Source of the DNA: Bacillota bacterium
GTDB lineage: Bacteria; Bacillota; UBA4882; UBA8346
Direction: 5' to 3'
NCBI GenBank assembly: GCA_023426245.1
Contig: JAFABB010000044.1
Span: 1 to 64,000, forward strand
Length of the DNA stretch: 64,000 nucleotides
A model generated the notes under the pieces. The model saw only the letters and a list, made by a program, of their open reading frames with translations, had not been told where the DNA came from and ran no database searches. The position numbers were made by a program, and so were the translations under genes. Positions 26,827 through 36,203 of this stretch are shown in pieces; position 1 is the first letter of the stretch, and each line of letters begins with the position of its first letter.

Positions 26827-26938
26827 AACACTAACACCTCCGATACTATAAATTTTCTACGTTTATCTTCCATGTCTAATGAATACAAATAAATTTACTT
26901 TTGGGACAGCCCCTATGCTTGCTGTTCCATTTTAAATA

Positions 26939-26986
26939 ATAACAAACCATGATACAGTTTGCAATAACCGTATCATGGTTTGTTAT
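26939..26986. terminator. Perfect 17-bp stem-loop
   Basis: ATAACAAACCATGATAC and its exact complement flank a 14-nt loop. It starts 29 nt after the IS-like 17-mer and could be a terminator or the hairpin of a small mobile remnant. No strong T run follows. Confidence 0.4.
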
Positions 26987-27519
26987 CTTATCTCACCGGC
27001 CTTTAACCCGGGCGGTTGCTTTTATTGTTCGCCCGACATGGGCAGTAACAGGGCCGTGAGAGTTCGTTGGTAGATGAATGAATCACCTACCTCTTACTCA
27101 ATACCGGATCAATGTATTGAAACGCTCTCTGTCGAAGATAAAATTTCCAAAATGGATTTGAAAATCCGCACAGTGGGAGTGTAGACCGGCACAACGGGAG
27201 TGTCGGTTTACAAAATGGATTTGGGAATTCACACTGCCGGAATGAAAATTTATACCGCAAAGAATTCGGAACACGTACTATCTCCAGCAAGTCTTCATGT
27301 TTATCCTTTTTTTATTATACTCCAATCTTTAAATATTCCCCGGTTACGGAAAAGTAAACCAGTGGATGAGTGATATTTGTAACGTACCTATTGCCTGTAT
27401 ACCAAACGTGTCCATATATAGTTTACAAATATCCGTCCGAATTGGATAACTTTCACTAAAACTCAAACCAAAGGCAGGAGAAACCCTAACCCATCCGGAA
27501 TACTATTTTCGAACTCATC

Positions 27520-27549
27520 TATGATAGGGTAACCGTTATGATAGGGTAA
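27520..27549 (+). promoter_or_regulatory. Tandem direct repeat before the pcrA gene
   Basis: TATGATAGGGTAA occurs twice with a 17-nt period, 30 nt upstream of the start codon. TATGAT resembles a -10 element and may give two staggered start sites, or the repeat may be an operator. Confidence 0.35.
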
Positions 27550-27579
27550 ACGTAAATTATTTCCGGGAGTGATTTTGTA

Positions 27580-29775
27580 TTGGATATGTTAGCGAATCTC
27601 AATGAGCCACAACGTGAAGCGGTCTGTCATACCGAGGGACCGCTTCTGATTTTAGCGGGAGCCGGTTCCGGCAAGACCAGGGTTTTAACCCAACGGATCG
27701 CTTATCTGATTTCCAAAGGAGTGCCGCCATGGCAAATCTTAGCGGTGACTTTTACCAATAAAGCTGCAGGGGAAATGAAAGAACGGGTGGAGGGACTGAT
27801 TGGTCCGGCTGCCAGTTCCATGTGGGTTTCCACATTTCATAGCGCCTGCGTGCGAATATTACGTCAGGATATTGGTGAGCTCGGCTTCGAAAAGAATTTT
27901 GTGGTCTTTGACACCCAGGATCAATTGATTATCATCAAAAACATTCTCAAAGAGATGAACTTGAGCGATAAAACTTATCATCCCAAAGCGCTGTTGAGTT
28001 CGATCTCCAGTGCCAAAAATGAATTGATTGGCGTGGACGAGTACCAGCATCAGGCGGCCGACTATTTTGCGCGTATTACGGCAGAAGTTTATAAACAATA
28101 TCAAAAAAAGCTCCGCGGCAACAACGGATTGGATTTCGATGATTTAATCATGCTGACGGTGCGTCTTTTCAATGAAGCTCCGGCAGTACTTGAAAAATAT
28201 CAGGAACGGTTCCGGTATATTATGGTGGATGAATATCAGGACACCAATCATGCTCAATACATACTCATTAATTTATTGGCTTCCAAGTATCAAAATTTAT
28301 GTGTGGTTGGAGATGACGATCAGTCGATTTACAGTTTTCGAAGCGCGGATATCCGTAATATCCTGGAGTTTGAACGGGACTTTCCAGACGTTAAAGTAAT
28401 CAAATTGGAACAAAACTACCGTTCCACCAAGAATATCCTTCACGTAGCCAATGAGGTTATCAAGAACAACCGTGGCCGAAAGAGCAAGAAATTATGGACC
28501 GAGAATTATGAGGGAGAGAAAATTCAGCTTTATCAGGCGGACGACGAAAGAGACGAAGCCCGTTTTGTAGCCGAGGAAATAGCCAAATTGACACGGGAGG
28601 AAGGACGAAAATTCAGCGACTTTGCTCTCCTGTACCGCACAAATGCACAATCCCGCAGTTTTGAAGAAGCAATGATGGGCCGCAATATTCCTTACCGGGT
28701 CATTGGCGGGGTGCGATTCTATGAACGGAAAGAAATTAAGGATATTTTGGCTTATCTACGATTAGTTTATAATCCGGCCGATAAAGTCAGTCTGGGGCGC
28801 ATCATTAATACCCCCAAACGCGGGATTGGCGAAGCAAGTTATGATCGTTTCCTGTATTTTTTAGAAGATAACAATTACACAGTTTTAGAAGGATTTGAAC
28901 ATGTCCTGGAAGTTCCCAGCCTAACCAGCCGGGGGATCAAACCATTGCAAGAATTTCATCAGTTATTACAAAGCTGGGTTAGTAAAAGAGATAGTTTGAG
29001 CGTAAAAGACTTAGCGGAGGATATCCTCCAAACCAGCGGTTATTTGATGGAACTGCGGAATGAAGGAACCATTGAGGCCCAAAGCCGAATGGAAAACTTG
29101 GATGAATTTATTGCATTAACAGTGGATTTTGAACGCAATAGTGATGATAAATCGTTGGCCGCCTTTTTGGAAACAGTCGCTTTGGTGGCGGATATTGATA
29201 ATTATCAGGCTGATTCTGACGCAGTCGTAATGATGACGTTGCATTCGGCAAAGGGACTTGAGTTTCCGGTCGTTTTTTTGGTTGGACTCGAGGAAGGCCT
29301 GTTTCCGCACAGCCGTTCTTTACTGGAGAATCGGGAACTCGAGGAAGAACGGCGCCTTTGTTATGTTGGGATCACCCGGGCAAGACAGCGTCTGTACATT
29401 ACTCATGCCAATATGCGAACCATGTATGGAAATTTTAACAATTCAATTCCTTCCCGATTCCTAATGGAATTGCCAAAAGAGTCGATAATTAATATAAAGA
29501 TGCAACGGAGGAACTTATCTCCGGGTAATAATATACCCCCAAGGCCAGTTGCAGGAGAAAAGAAATCTGTCCTTCCGTCCAAAACGGTTACGACAAAAGC
29601 AAGTAATCCCGATGATATCCAGATTGGATGTAAGGTCAATCATCCCAAGTGGGGAGTTGGAACCGTAGTTACCAAGGAAGGCGCAGGGGAAGAAGCACAG
29701 GTAAAAATCGCCTTTCCTGGGCTAGGCATTAAATCATTGATTTTAGCCTATGCAAACCTGGAGAAGATAGACTGA
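27580..29775 (+). CDS. pcrA: ATP-dependent DNA helicase PcrA/UvrD
   Basis: 731 residues, the usual PcrA length. Helicase motifs in order: Q-motif LNEPQREAVCHTEGP, Walker A LAGAGSGKTRVLTQR near 29, VDEYQDTNHAQY near 222, GDDDQSIYSFRSAD near 246, QNYRS near 280, TLHSAKGLEFPVVFLVG near 553 and EEERRLCYVGITRAR near 588. The last 55 residues, CKVNHPKWGVGTVV to the end, are the PcrA C-terminal RNA polymerase-binding Tudor domain. A TTG start with GGGAG 12 nt upstream is preferred; an internal ATG is two codons later. 3'-5' helicase for repair and removal of nucleoprotein blocks. Confidence 0.96.
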   Translation: MDMLANLNEPQREAVCHTEGPLLILAGAGSGKTRVLTQRIAYLISKGVPPWQILAVTFTNKAAGEMKERVEGLIGPAASSMWVSTFHSACVRILRQDIGELGFEKNFVVFDTQDQLIIIKNILKEMNLSDKTYHPKALLSSISSAKNELIGVDEYQHQAADYFARITAEVYKQYQKKLRGNNGLDFDDLIMLTVRLFNEAPAVLEKYQERFRYIMVDEYQDTNHAQYILINLLASKYQNLCVVGDDDQSIYSFRSADIRNILEFERDFPDVKVIKLEQNYRSTKNILHVANEVIKNNRGRKSKKLWTENYEGEKIQLYQADDERDEARFVAEEIAKLTREEGRKFSDFALLYRTNAQSRSFEEAMMGRNIPYRVIGGVRFYERKEIKDILAYLRLVYNPADKVSLGRIINTPKRGIGEASYDRFLYFLEDNNYTVLEGFEHVLEVPSLTSRGIKPLQEFHQLLQSWVSKRDSLSVKDLAEDILQTSGYLMELRNEGTIEAQSRMENLDEFIALTVDFERNSDDKSLAAFLETVALVADIDNYQADSDAVVMMTLHSAKGLEFPVVFLVGLEEGLFPHSRSLLENRELEEERRLCYVGITRARQRLYITHANMRTMYGNFNNSIPSRFLMELPKESIINIKMQRRNLSPGNNIPPRPVAGEKKSVLPSKTVTTKASNPDDIQIGCKVNHPKWGVGTVVTKEGAGEEAQVKIAFPGLGIKSLILAYANLEKID

Positions 29776-29939
29776 TTTGTATATTTTTCCATTCTTTATA
29801 AAAGCAGGAAGCGAAGAAATCAACGGCGAAATGTCATCTAAGAGCTCTTTTACCTAAAAGTCCATTGGGATCAGGCGTTGAAATTATTAAGTTATTTTTA
29901 GTTCTTGTTTTCATTGAATCCGAAAGGTGGGACTATTTG

Positions 29940-31853
29940 TTGTACTTTAAAAAAATATTCGTAGTCTGGGTGCTTTGCATGCTCCTGACAACCGGAGCGG
30001 TATTTGCAGAAAGCCGTAACAACATAACCCTTACTTTCGGAGGCGTGAAATTAAGTTCGGATATCCGGGTGACTGAGAAAAACGGGGTCCGATATATTAA
30101 TCTGCCGTTTTTAAAACATTTGAATATCGGCAATGATTGGGACCCTTCCGATGGCAATATTGATTTACATTTTGGAAAATATAACATTCATATGAATACA
30201 GGGAGCACAAAATATCGATCCAATGGCCAAACCCGTTATTTAAAACATGCTCCATTTGAACAAGATAATCAAATTTGGTTGCCGGTGGAATTTATACTTC
30301 GACTGGGTCTGGTGGTAAAAAAACAAGATTGGCGCCATTTGGATTTGGATTGGGAACATAATTACTTACTGGGAATTGAGAACGTCAAATATAAGGAAAG
30401 ACCGGCGTTTCTTTTGGTGGGGGCTCATTCTTTTAAAACCAAAGGTACTATGCTTGGAAACCCCAATCGTCTGGTAGTTGATGTTACAGGTGTGAAAGCC
30501 CATTTTACTCTAGATTGCAGGATAGGTGAGGACCCGGTTGTAAAAAATATTCGTTTTAACCAGACGAACCCCACTACGGTAAGGCTTGTTTTCGATTTGA
30601 CCCGGGCTGTGGGATATAAAATTATTCCGAGTCCCGATCATGACAACCAAGTATATATTGTTTTTAATTATCTAGTACAGGATATTAGTTTTTTTCAAAA
30701 AGATCAAGAACATAAAGTATACATAAAAACTTCATTTCCGGCTGTTTACGATTTAAAGACAGCGGTGAATCCGAACCGTCTGATTATTGATTTCGACGGA
30801 GCCACACTGGATGGTTCTACGAATCCGCTCTCCGGTGATGGTAAATGGATTAGTCAAGTTAGGATGAGCCAATTTAATCCCGACACAGTTCGAGTCGTTC
30901 TCGATCTGAATGTAAATGATACGGCTCCTTGTTTTGTTCTTCATGCGCGCGATAATCCCAACTTGCTTGAAATCCGGACGATTCAACAGATTCATCAAGT
31001 CAATTGGTCTGATACCGAGCAGGGAGGACGTTTGACGATAGAGGCCGATGGAGAATTGGTTAGCGAGATATCTAAATCAACTAATTCCGATAAGCTCCAG
31101 ATTGACCTGGATTATTCCCGGTTTGGATCGGGGTTGCCCGTTCCGAAATTTAGGAATAGTTATGTTAAAGAAGTACGTCTGGTACCGGTGAGTACCACCG
31201 AAGTTAGAATCGATTTGGACCTGAACCGCTGGACAGGTTATGATACGCAACTTTCTTCCGACCGGCGTAAATTGACCATTAATTTTAAAAGATCGCCACT
31301 GATTGGAAAGACGATTATCATCGATCCGGGGCATGGCGGGGTTGATTCGGGAGCCTGCGGACGGCAAGGTATTCGGGAGAAAGATGTTAATCTGGAAGTG
31401 GCGATGCATTTAAAGGACTACTTGGAAAATGCCGGAGCCAGCGTGGTCATGACCCGGATCGACGACTCATTTATTGGACTCTATGAACGGCCGTTTTTAG
31501 CTAATTTTCTGTATGCCGATTTATTTGTGAGTGTGCATACCAATACTCATCCCGATTCAAGCGTCAACGGCATCGAAGTCTGGTATCGCCAGAACCGGAG
31601 CGAGTCCCAAACTTTGGCCAAAGATGTTTTAGAGCAAATCATTCAGATCACTGGATTTAAAAGTCTTGGTATCAAATCAAACAGAGTCGATGATGATTTT
31701 GTAGTGGTTCGCGAACCCCAGATGCCTAGTATTTTGGTTGAGGTGGGATTCCTTTCCAATTTTCAGGAAGAAAGTGTGATTACGACCCCGGAGTTTCGTC
31801 AAAAAGCTGCTTCCGGGATTTTCCAGGGCGTGATGAATTATTTTCAGAAATAA
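29940..31853 (+). CDS. N-acetylmuramoyl-L-alanine amidase with AMIN domains
   Basis: About 637 residues from a TTG at 29940 (or 29937) after AGGTGG; the frame extends upstream without a ribosome site. Signal peptide (IFVVWVLCMLLTTGAVFAES). A copper-amine-oxidase-N-like region at about 35-140 is followed by two or three AMIN repeats, each with NPNRLVIDxxG-type sequences (GNPNRLVVDVTGV, NPNRLIIDFDGA). The Amidase_3 zinc enzyme starts IIIDPGHGGVDSGA near 461; zinc ligands are that His, the Glu of REKDVN and the His of SVHTN, and the catalytic Glu is in VEVGFLSN. Exported cell wall hydrolase, possibly for division or spore work. Confidence 0.92.
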   Translation: MYFKKIFVVWVLCMLLTTGAVFAESRNNITLTFGGVKLSSDIRVTEKNGVRYINLPFLKHLNIGNDWDPSDGNIDLHFGKYNIHMNTGSTKYRSNGQTRYLKHAPFEQDNQIWLPVEFILRLGLVVKKQDWRHLDLDWEHNYLLGIENVKYKERPAFLLVGAHSFKTKGTMLGNPNRLVVDVTGVKAHFTLDCRIGEDPVVKNIRFNQTNPTTVRLVFDLTRAVGYKIIPSPDHDNQVYIVFNYLVQDISFFQKDQEHKVYIKTSFPAVYDLKTAVNPNRLIIDFDGATLDGSTNPLSGDGKWISQVRMSQFNPDTVRVVLDLNVNDTAPCFVLHARDNPNLLEIRTIQQIHQVNWSDTEQGGRLTIEADGELVSEISKSTNSDKLQIDLDYSRFGSGLPVPKFRNSYVKEVRLVPVSTTEVRIDLDLNRWTGYDTQLSSDRRKLTINFKRSPLIGKTIIIDPGHGGVDSGACGRQGIREKDVNLEVAMHLKDYLENAGASVVMTRIDDSFIGLYERPFLANFLYADLFVSVHTNTHPDSSVNGIEVWYRQNRSESQTLAKDVLEQIIQITGFKSLGIKSNRVDDDFVVVREPQMPSILVEVGFLSNFQEESVITTPEFRQKAASGIFQGVMNYFQK

Positions 31854-31908
31854 ACATTTGTTTGGTTTCCTCGTTGAATTGTCGTATACTTTTATTTAAA
31901 AATTCGGG

Positions 31909-33092
31909 TTACATAAATTGAGCAAGAACTTGAGCAAGCCTTTTGATTCCCTCAATGATTTTTTCCTCCGGCATGGTTGAGAAATTGAGCCGCATGGTAT
32001 TTTCCATGCTCCCATTGGGATAAAAAGCACCGCCCGGTACAAAAGCAACCCGGTGTTCCAAACTTTTCACCAGGACGTCCCGGGCATTGATTCCTTCCGG
32101 AAGTTCAACCCAGGTAAACAATCCGCCTTTGGGGTGAGTAAATTTTATGGTGGAGGGGAATTCCTTTTCCATTGTCCGGATCATGACATCGCGGCGCTTT
32201 TTGTAGCATGAGCGGATTTTTTGAATATTGGCGTCAAAATCGTACATTTCCAGATATTTGGCTATTTTATGTTGGCTTAGGCTGGAAGAATGTAAATCAG
32301 CGCTCTGTTTGACCAAAACGAATTTTTCCAGAATGTCGGACTCGGCAGCAGTCCAACCAATCCGTAATCCTGGACATAATGTTTTGGAAAAAGTCCCAAG
32401 ACAGATAACTTGTCCTTTTTTGTCCATGGATTTGACCGAGGGTAGCATTTCTCCTTCGTATATCAGTTCGCTATAAGGGCTATCTTCTATCACCGCGATG
32501 TCATATTGATTCACAACATCCATAAATTCAAGGCGGCGCTGGAGTGACCAACTGATGCCGGTGGGGTTTTGAAAATCGGGTACAATATAAATTAATTTGG
32601 TATTTTTGGTAACTCGCAATAGTTGTTCCAACCCCTCGGGTATCATGCCGTTTTCATCGGTGGGAACTTCGACGAATTTCGGCATATAGGCCTTAAATGC
32701 ATTGATGGCAGCCAGATACATAGGCTTTTCACAAAGAACTACATCACCTTCATTTAAAAAGATTTTTCCGGCCAGGTCCAAGCCTTGCTGGGAACCGCTG
32801 GTGATTAGAATATTATCCGAGGTGTAGTGCGTTTGAAATTTGGAGTTCATTCTCTCAGCGATTTTTTGTCGCAGGGGGGGAAGCCCTCCGTAGTACTGTA
32901 TTGCAGCGCTTTCTTGCCGGATTCTTCCAGAACTTTGCATGTCACTTCGGCTATTTCCTGAATCGGAAAAAGATCCGGTGAAGGAGTTCCCCCTGCAAAT
33001 GAAATGATTTCCGGATTTTCAGTGAGTTTAAGTAGTTCTCGGATTTCGGAAGCCCTCATATACTCCATACGTCTGGCAAATTGAACAGACAT
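31909..33092 (-). pseudogene. PLP-dependent aminotransferase (MocR/2-aminoadipate type), interrupted by a frameshift
   Basis: Two frames join to give one class I/II aminotransferase of about 395 residues. The first (33092 to about 32875) reads SFAGGTPSPDLFPIQEI to LQYSTTEGF; the second carries on with PPLRQKIAERM, SGSQQGLDL, PDFQNPTG, the PLP-lysine region TFSKTLCPGLRIGW and LNFSTM. The switch falls in a run of seven G on the plus strand at 32874-32880; an eighth would restore one frame. This could be a real mutation, slippage or a base-calling error. No HTH domain, unlike its MocR neighbour. Start ATG 33092 or TTG 33101. Confidence 0.75.
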
Positions 33093-33110
33093 GCTAAACA
33101 AGTCCCCTCT

Positions 33111-33140
33111 CCATATTTAGGTTATATATGACTAATATGG
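33111..33140 (-). promoter_or_regulatory. Inverted repeat before the frameshifted aminotransferase
   Basis: CCATATTTAG at 33111-33120 and CTAATATGG at 33132-33140 form an imperfect dyad right upstream of the start, overlapping a likely promoter. Possible operator. Confidence 0.3.
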
Positions 33141-33200
33141 AAATAAAACTTCGCCGGTTTAGGGTGTATCCTTCGGCTCGTTTTATTTTCATTGATTCTT

Positions 33201-33227
33201 ATGACAGCCCGTTTGAAGGGTTGTCAT
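33201..33227 (-). terminator. Stem-loop after the MocR gene
   Basis: ATGACAGCCC pairs with GGGTTGTCAT (one G-T pair) across a 7-nt loop, 10 nt downstream of the MocR gene stop on the minus strand. No long T run, so a weak terminator. Confidence 0.45.
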
Positions 33228-33236
33228 GCGTGCTAC

Positions 33237-34754
33237 CTATAAAATAGGCCGTATTTCCTTCTCATAATGAACTAGCGGGCTTTGGTAAAGAGCGATCACT
33301 TCTCCAAGGGCTTGATTAAGAGCCTGAATGCCCGGTCCAATCTTGTCCGGAGCGATTGAGGCAAAACTCAATCGAATATAATTTTGACCGCCGTTTTGGG
33401 AATAGAAAATATTTCCCGGCACAAAAACAACGTGTTTGTCGTTGGCTTTGGCGACTAGACTCGTCAGATTAACATTTTCCGGTAACCGGCACCAAAAGTA
33501 GAGGCCACCCTCGGGTATAGCCCATTCCAATTCGGGATGCCCATATTTTTTCAGGGCCTGAGCCATAATATCCCGGCACTTGCAATTTTCCTTTTTTAAA
33601 GTGGCAATTCTTTTGGCAAATACACCCCGCCGTATCAGATCATCCATAATCCACTGTCCCAAACTATTGGTATGGAGATCTGCCATTTGTTTCATCAGGG
33701 TATACTGGCGGATTATGGGCAGGGTGGCTGCAACCCATCCAATCCGCAATCCGGGAAACATTATTTTAGAAAATGTCCCCAAGTAGATTACATATCCATA
33801 TTGATCCAACGCTTTAAGGGTGGGAATAGATTTTCCATCGTAACGCAGTTCACCGTAAGGATCATCTTCGATAATCGGTACTTGGTATTGATATGCCAAT
33901 TCCAGGAGCCTTTTGCGCCGTTCCAGACTGAGAACGCTGCCGGATGGGTTTTGAAAGGTAGGAACGGTATAGATGAATTTCGGTTTATATCTCTGCAATA
34001 AAGGTTCCAATAGGTCTACAATCATACCGTTTTGGTCAACCGGTACGTCGATCATTCGCGCTCCAGCACTTTGAAAAATTTGGAGAGCTCCGAAAAAGGT
34101 AGGCTCCTCGACGACAATAATATCGCCGGGATCCACAAAAATTCTGGTCGCAATGTCAATACCTTGCTGGGATCCTGAAAGTACCATAACTTCTTCCGGA
34201 GAGACCATGGCTCCCCGATTCTCCATCACGTGGCAGAGACTTTCTCTTAACGGATAATGTCCTTCAGTGGCGCTATACTGGAGCAGTATACTTCCATAAT
34301 CTTTAAGTAAACGGTTTTGGGTTGTCAGGAGTTCATCAACAGGGTCGGCACTATTACCTGAAAAACCGGCTGCAAAGGAAATTACACCGGAACGATTAGC
34401 ATCTTTGAGTATATTACTGACCAAAGGTTGTTGCATTCGGGCGGCACTCATGCTAAAGTACTGCCGCCAAGGGAGTGGATCGGGTTTTATACTGCTCTTT
34501 TCAGTAATTCCCAGTGCGGGTGAAGCTACGACTGTACCCTGCCCGGTATGGGAACTGACAAAAGCATCGGCCCGCAAATCGCGGTAAGCGTTCAAAACAG
34601 TACTTCGGTTTACCATCAATTGTTCCGCCAGTTTTCGTTCGGGAGGAAGTCGAAATCCCGGTTGTAAAACACCGGATAAAATCATTGCTTGAATCTGGTC
34701 ACGGATTTGTTTGTATACAGGTATCGGGCTGTTTCTATCGATGAATAAATTCAT
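33237..34754 (-). CDS. MocR-family regulator (GntR-type HTH fused to aminotransferase domain)
   Basis: 505 residues. An N-terminal winged HTH at about 10-75 (IRDQIQAMILSGVLQPG, LPPERKLAEQLMVNRSTVL) is fused to a fold type I aminotransferase domain at about 110-490, with SGSQQGIDIATRIF, PTFQNPSG, the PLP Lys in GTFSKIMFPGLRIGW and IRLSFAS. MocR proteins bind PLP and regulate vitamin B6, GABA or amino acid genes. A promoter with TATAAT lies 45 bp upstream, flanked by CCAACCAATTTA repeats likely bound by this protein. Adjacent to a related aminotransferase. Confidence 0.93.
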   Translation of the reverse strand: MNLFIDRNSPIPVYKQIRDQIQAMILSGVLQPGFRLPPERKLAEQLMVNRSTVLNAYRDLRADAFVSSHTGQGTVVASPALGITEKSSIKPDPLPWRQYFSMSAARMQQPLVSNILKDANRSGVISFAAGFSGNSADPVDELLTTQNRLLKDYGSILLQYSATEGHYPLRESLCHVMENRGAMVSPEEVMVLSGSQQGIDIATRIFVDPGDIIVVEEPTFFGALQIFQSAGARMIDVPVDQNGMIVDLLEPLLQRYKPKFIYTVPTFQNPSGSVLSLERRKRLLELAYQYQVPIIEDDPYGELRYDGKSIPTLKALDQYGYVIYLGTFSKIMFPGLRIGWVAATLPIIRQYTLMKQMADLHTNSLGQWIMDDLIRRGVFAKRIATLKKENCKCRDIMAQALKKYGHPELEWAIPEGGLYFWCRLPENVNLTSLVAKANDKHVVFVPGNIFYSQNGGQNYIRLSFASIAPDKIGPGIQALNQALGEVIALYQSPLVHYEKEIRPIL

Positions 34755-34784
34755 GTCACACCTCTATATGAAATCCCAAATTGG

Positions 34785-34862
34785 TACCAACCAATTTAAT
34801 TATAGCAAAGGAAATGAGTCTGTAAACGACCAATTGGGCTGATATGCGAACCAACCAATTTA
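34785..34862. promoter_or_regulatory. MocR operator repeats
   Basis: ACCAACCAATTTA occurs directly repeated at 34786-34798 and 34850-34862, 64 bp apart (about six helical turns), with a third related element GACCAATTGG near 34829-34838. MocR regulators typically bind direct repeats around their own promoter, and these bracket the minus-strand promoter. Confidence 0.65.
34799..34826 (-). promoter_or_regulatory. Sigma-A promoter of the MocR gene
   Basis: On the minus strand TTTACA (34821-34826), a 16-nt spacer and a consensus TATAAT (34799-34804). The first operator repeat lies at the expected transcription start. Confidence 0.75.
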
Positions 34863-34983
34863 TAAATTCAATGGTGGTATTCCTTTAAAGGAACTTTTGG
34901 TGAAACTCACAAATTTTTAAAGGAAATGGGTTACAATACCAGAACATAAAACATTGGGAATCAAAATGAAAGGTGATGCATCA

Positions 34984-36054
34984 ATGGAATTAAGAAGATT
35001 GCTGATGGATCTTTCAAATGCTTTCGGCCCTTCCGGTTTTGAAGGAGAGGTTCGAGAAGTTTTTCAAAAAGAAGCTGCTCCATTTGGAGAAGTTTCTTAT
35101 GATAATCTTGGCGGTATTGTCGTTGCCCATCATGGGAAGGAGGCAGGACCAAGGATATTATTGGCGGCTCATCTTGATGAAGTGGGGCTGATGGTACGCG
35201 ATATTCTGCCCAGCGGGTATTTAAAAGTTGTGCCGCTGGGAGGGTGGTATGCTCCGGCTTTACTTGCCCAAAGTGTCCTGGTTCGTACCAAAATGGGTGA
35301 TCGGATCGGGGTAATCGGTGCCAAACCGCCTCATTATATGACTGAAGAAGAGAAAAACCGTCAAATCAAGATCAGTGACCTTTATATTGACGTTGGTGTC
35401 AGTAATAAAGACCAGGCGGCGGCTTTGGGAATAGAAGCGGGGAATCCGGTAGTACCAGCTGTAAAGGCTTCTTTGATCAACCAATCATCCGCTATTATCG
35501 GGAAGGCCTTCGATGACCGGGTCGGTTGCGGAGTTGTTTTGAAAGTCCTCAGCGAATTGGATCACAGCCACCCCAATAGGGTTTTCGGCGCCGGCACCGT
35601 TCAGGAGGAAAATGGGACGAAAGGGGCCCGAACGATTGCCGCCTTAACCAAGCCCGATGTTTGTTTAGTATTGGAGGGAACTCCGGCTGATGATTTCCCC
35701 GAAGGCGGTAGCCTCATTCAGGGGCGGCTCGGCGGTGGACCTCAGATTCGTTATTTTGATCCCTCGATGATCGCCAACAGAGCTTTGGTGAATATGGTAA
35801 TCGAAGAAGCGCGAAATTTAGGCATTTGTTATCAGGTAGCAGTGCGGGAGGGCGGCGGCACCGATGGTACAAATCTTCAATTATATGAGACCGGCGTACC
35901 GACTGTTGTTATTGGGATACCGGTACGGTATGCCCACAGCCATCATAGTATTATAAGCATTAGCGATGTAGAAGCAACAGTGCAACTTGTGAAGGTCCTC
36001 CTTTCACAATTTAACCAACAAGTGGTGGAAAATCTGAAACAGAATCCTTGGTAA
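34984..36054 (+). CDS. M42-family metallo-aminopeptidase
   Basis: 356 residues from the ATG at 34984 (AAAGGTG upstream); an earlier in-frame ATG at 34954 has no site. Di-metal ligands of the M42 family are visible: LAAHLDEVGLMV near 60, KAFDDRVGCGV near 172 (bridging Asp), VQEENGTKGAR near 204 with the general base Glu, and HSHHSI near the end. Residues GGGTDGTNLQ near 293 fit the substrate pocket. Such tetrahedral dodecamers cleave N-terminal residues from peptides in the cytosol. Divergent from the MocR gene. Confidence 0.9.
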   Translation: MELRRLLMDLSNAFGPSGFEGEVREVFQKEAAPFGEVSYDNLGGIVVAHHGKEAGPRILLAAHLDEVGLMVRDILPSGYLKVVPLGGWYAPALLAQSVLVRTKMGDRIGVIGAKPPHYMTEEEKNRQIKISDLYIDVGVSNKDQAAALGIEAGNPVVPAVKASLINQSSAIIGKAFDDRVGCGVVLKVLSELDHSHPNRVFGAGTVQEENGTKGARTIAALTKPDVCLVLEGTPADDFPEGGSLIQGRLGGGPQIRYFDPSMIANRALVNMVIEEARNLGICYQVAVREGGGTDGTNLQLYETGVPTVVIGIPVRYAHSHHSIISISDVEATVQLVKVLLSQFNQQVVENLKQNPW

Positions 36055-36203
36055 AAGATTTTAATTCAAATCCAGTAGAAACGATTCTGAGAAAGGCTTG
36101 GGTTTTATACGGATTAAGACTAGACGTAGGACGGCTGCATGGTTTATAATGGAAAGAATCAAGCCTTAAGCTTTTTGGCTTACTTTGTTAAGAGGTGTTA
36201 CAG

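Larger units (their letters stand above)
26827..27579. other. 753-bp intergenic region with repeats and no clear gene
   Basis: Contents seen: the second copy of TTTACTTTTGGGACAGC at 26894-26910; a perfect 17-bp stem ATAACAAACCATGATAC with 14-nt loop at 26939-26986; a block at about 27155-27260 with two copies each of AAAATGGATTTG and GGGAGTGT, whose minus strand is open for 67 codons but looks repetitive, not genic; and a direct repeat TATGATAGGGTAA at 27520-27532 and 27537-27549 just before the helicase gene. Confidence 0.5.

Noticed and set aside
27150..27260. CRISPR array
   Set aside because: Short imperfect repeats only two deep, with no regular spacers and no cas genes in the window.
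27087..27290. 67-codon minus-strand frame with repeated FCKPTLPLC-like words
   Set aside because: The repetition comes from short DNA repeats; no ribosome site and no known family.
32847..33101. Separate 84-residue small protein
   Set aside because: Its sequence is the normal N-terminus of the adjacent aminotransferase, split off by the G-run frameshift.
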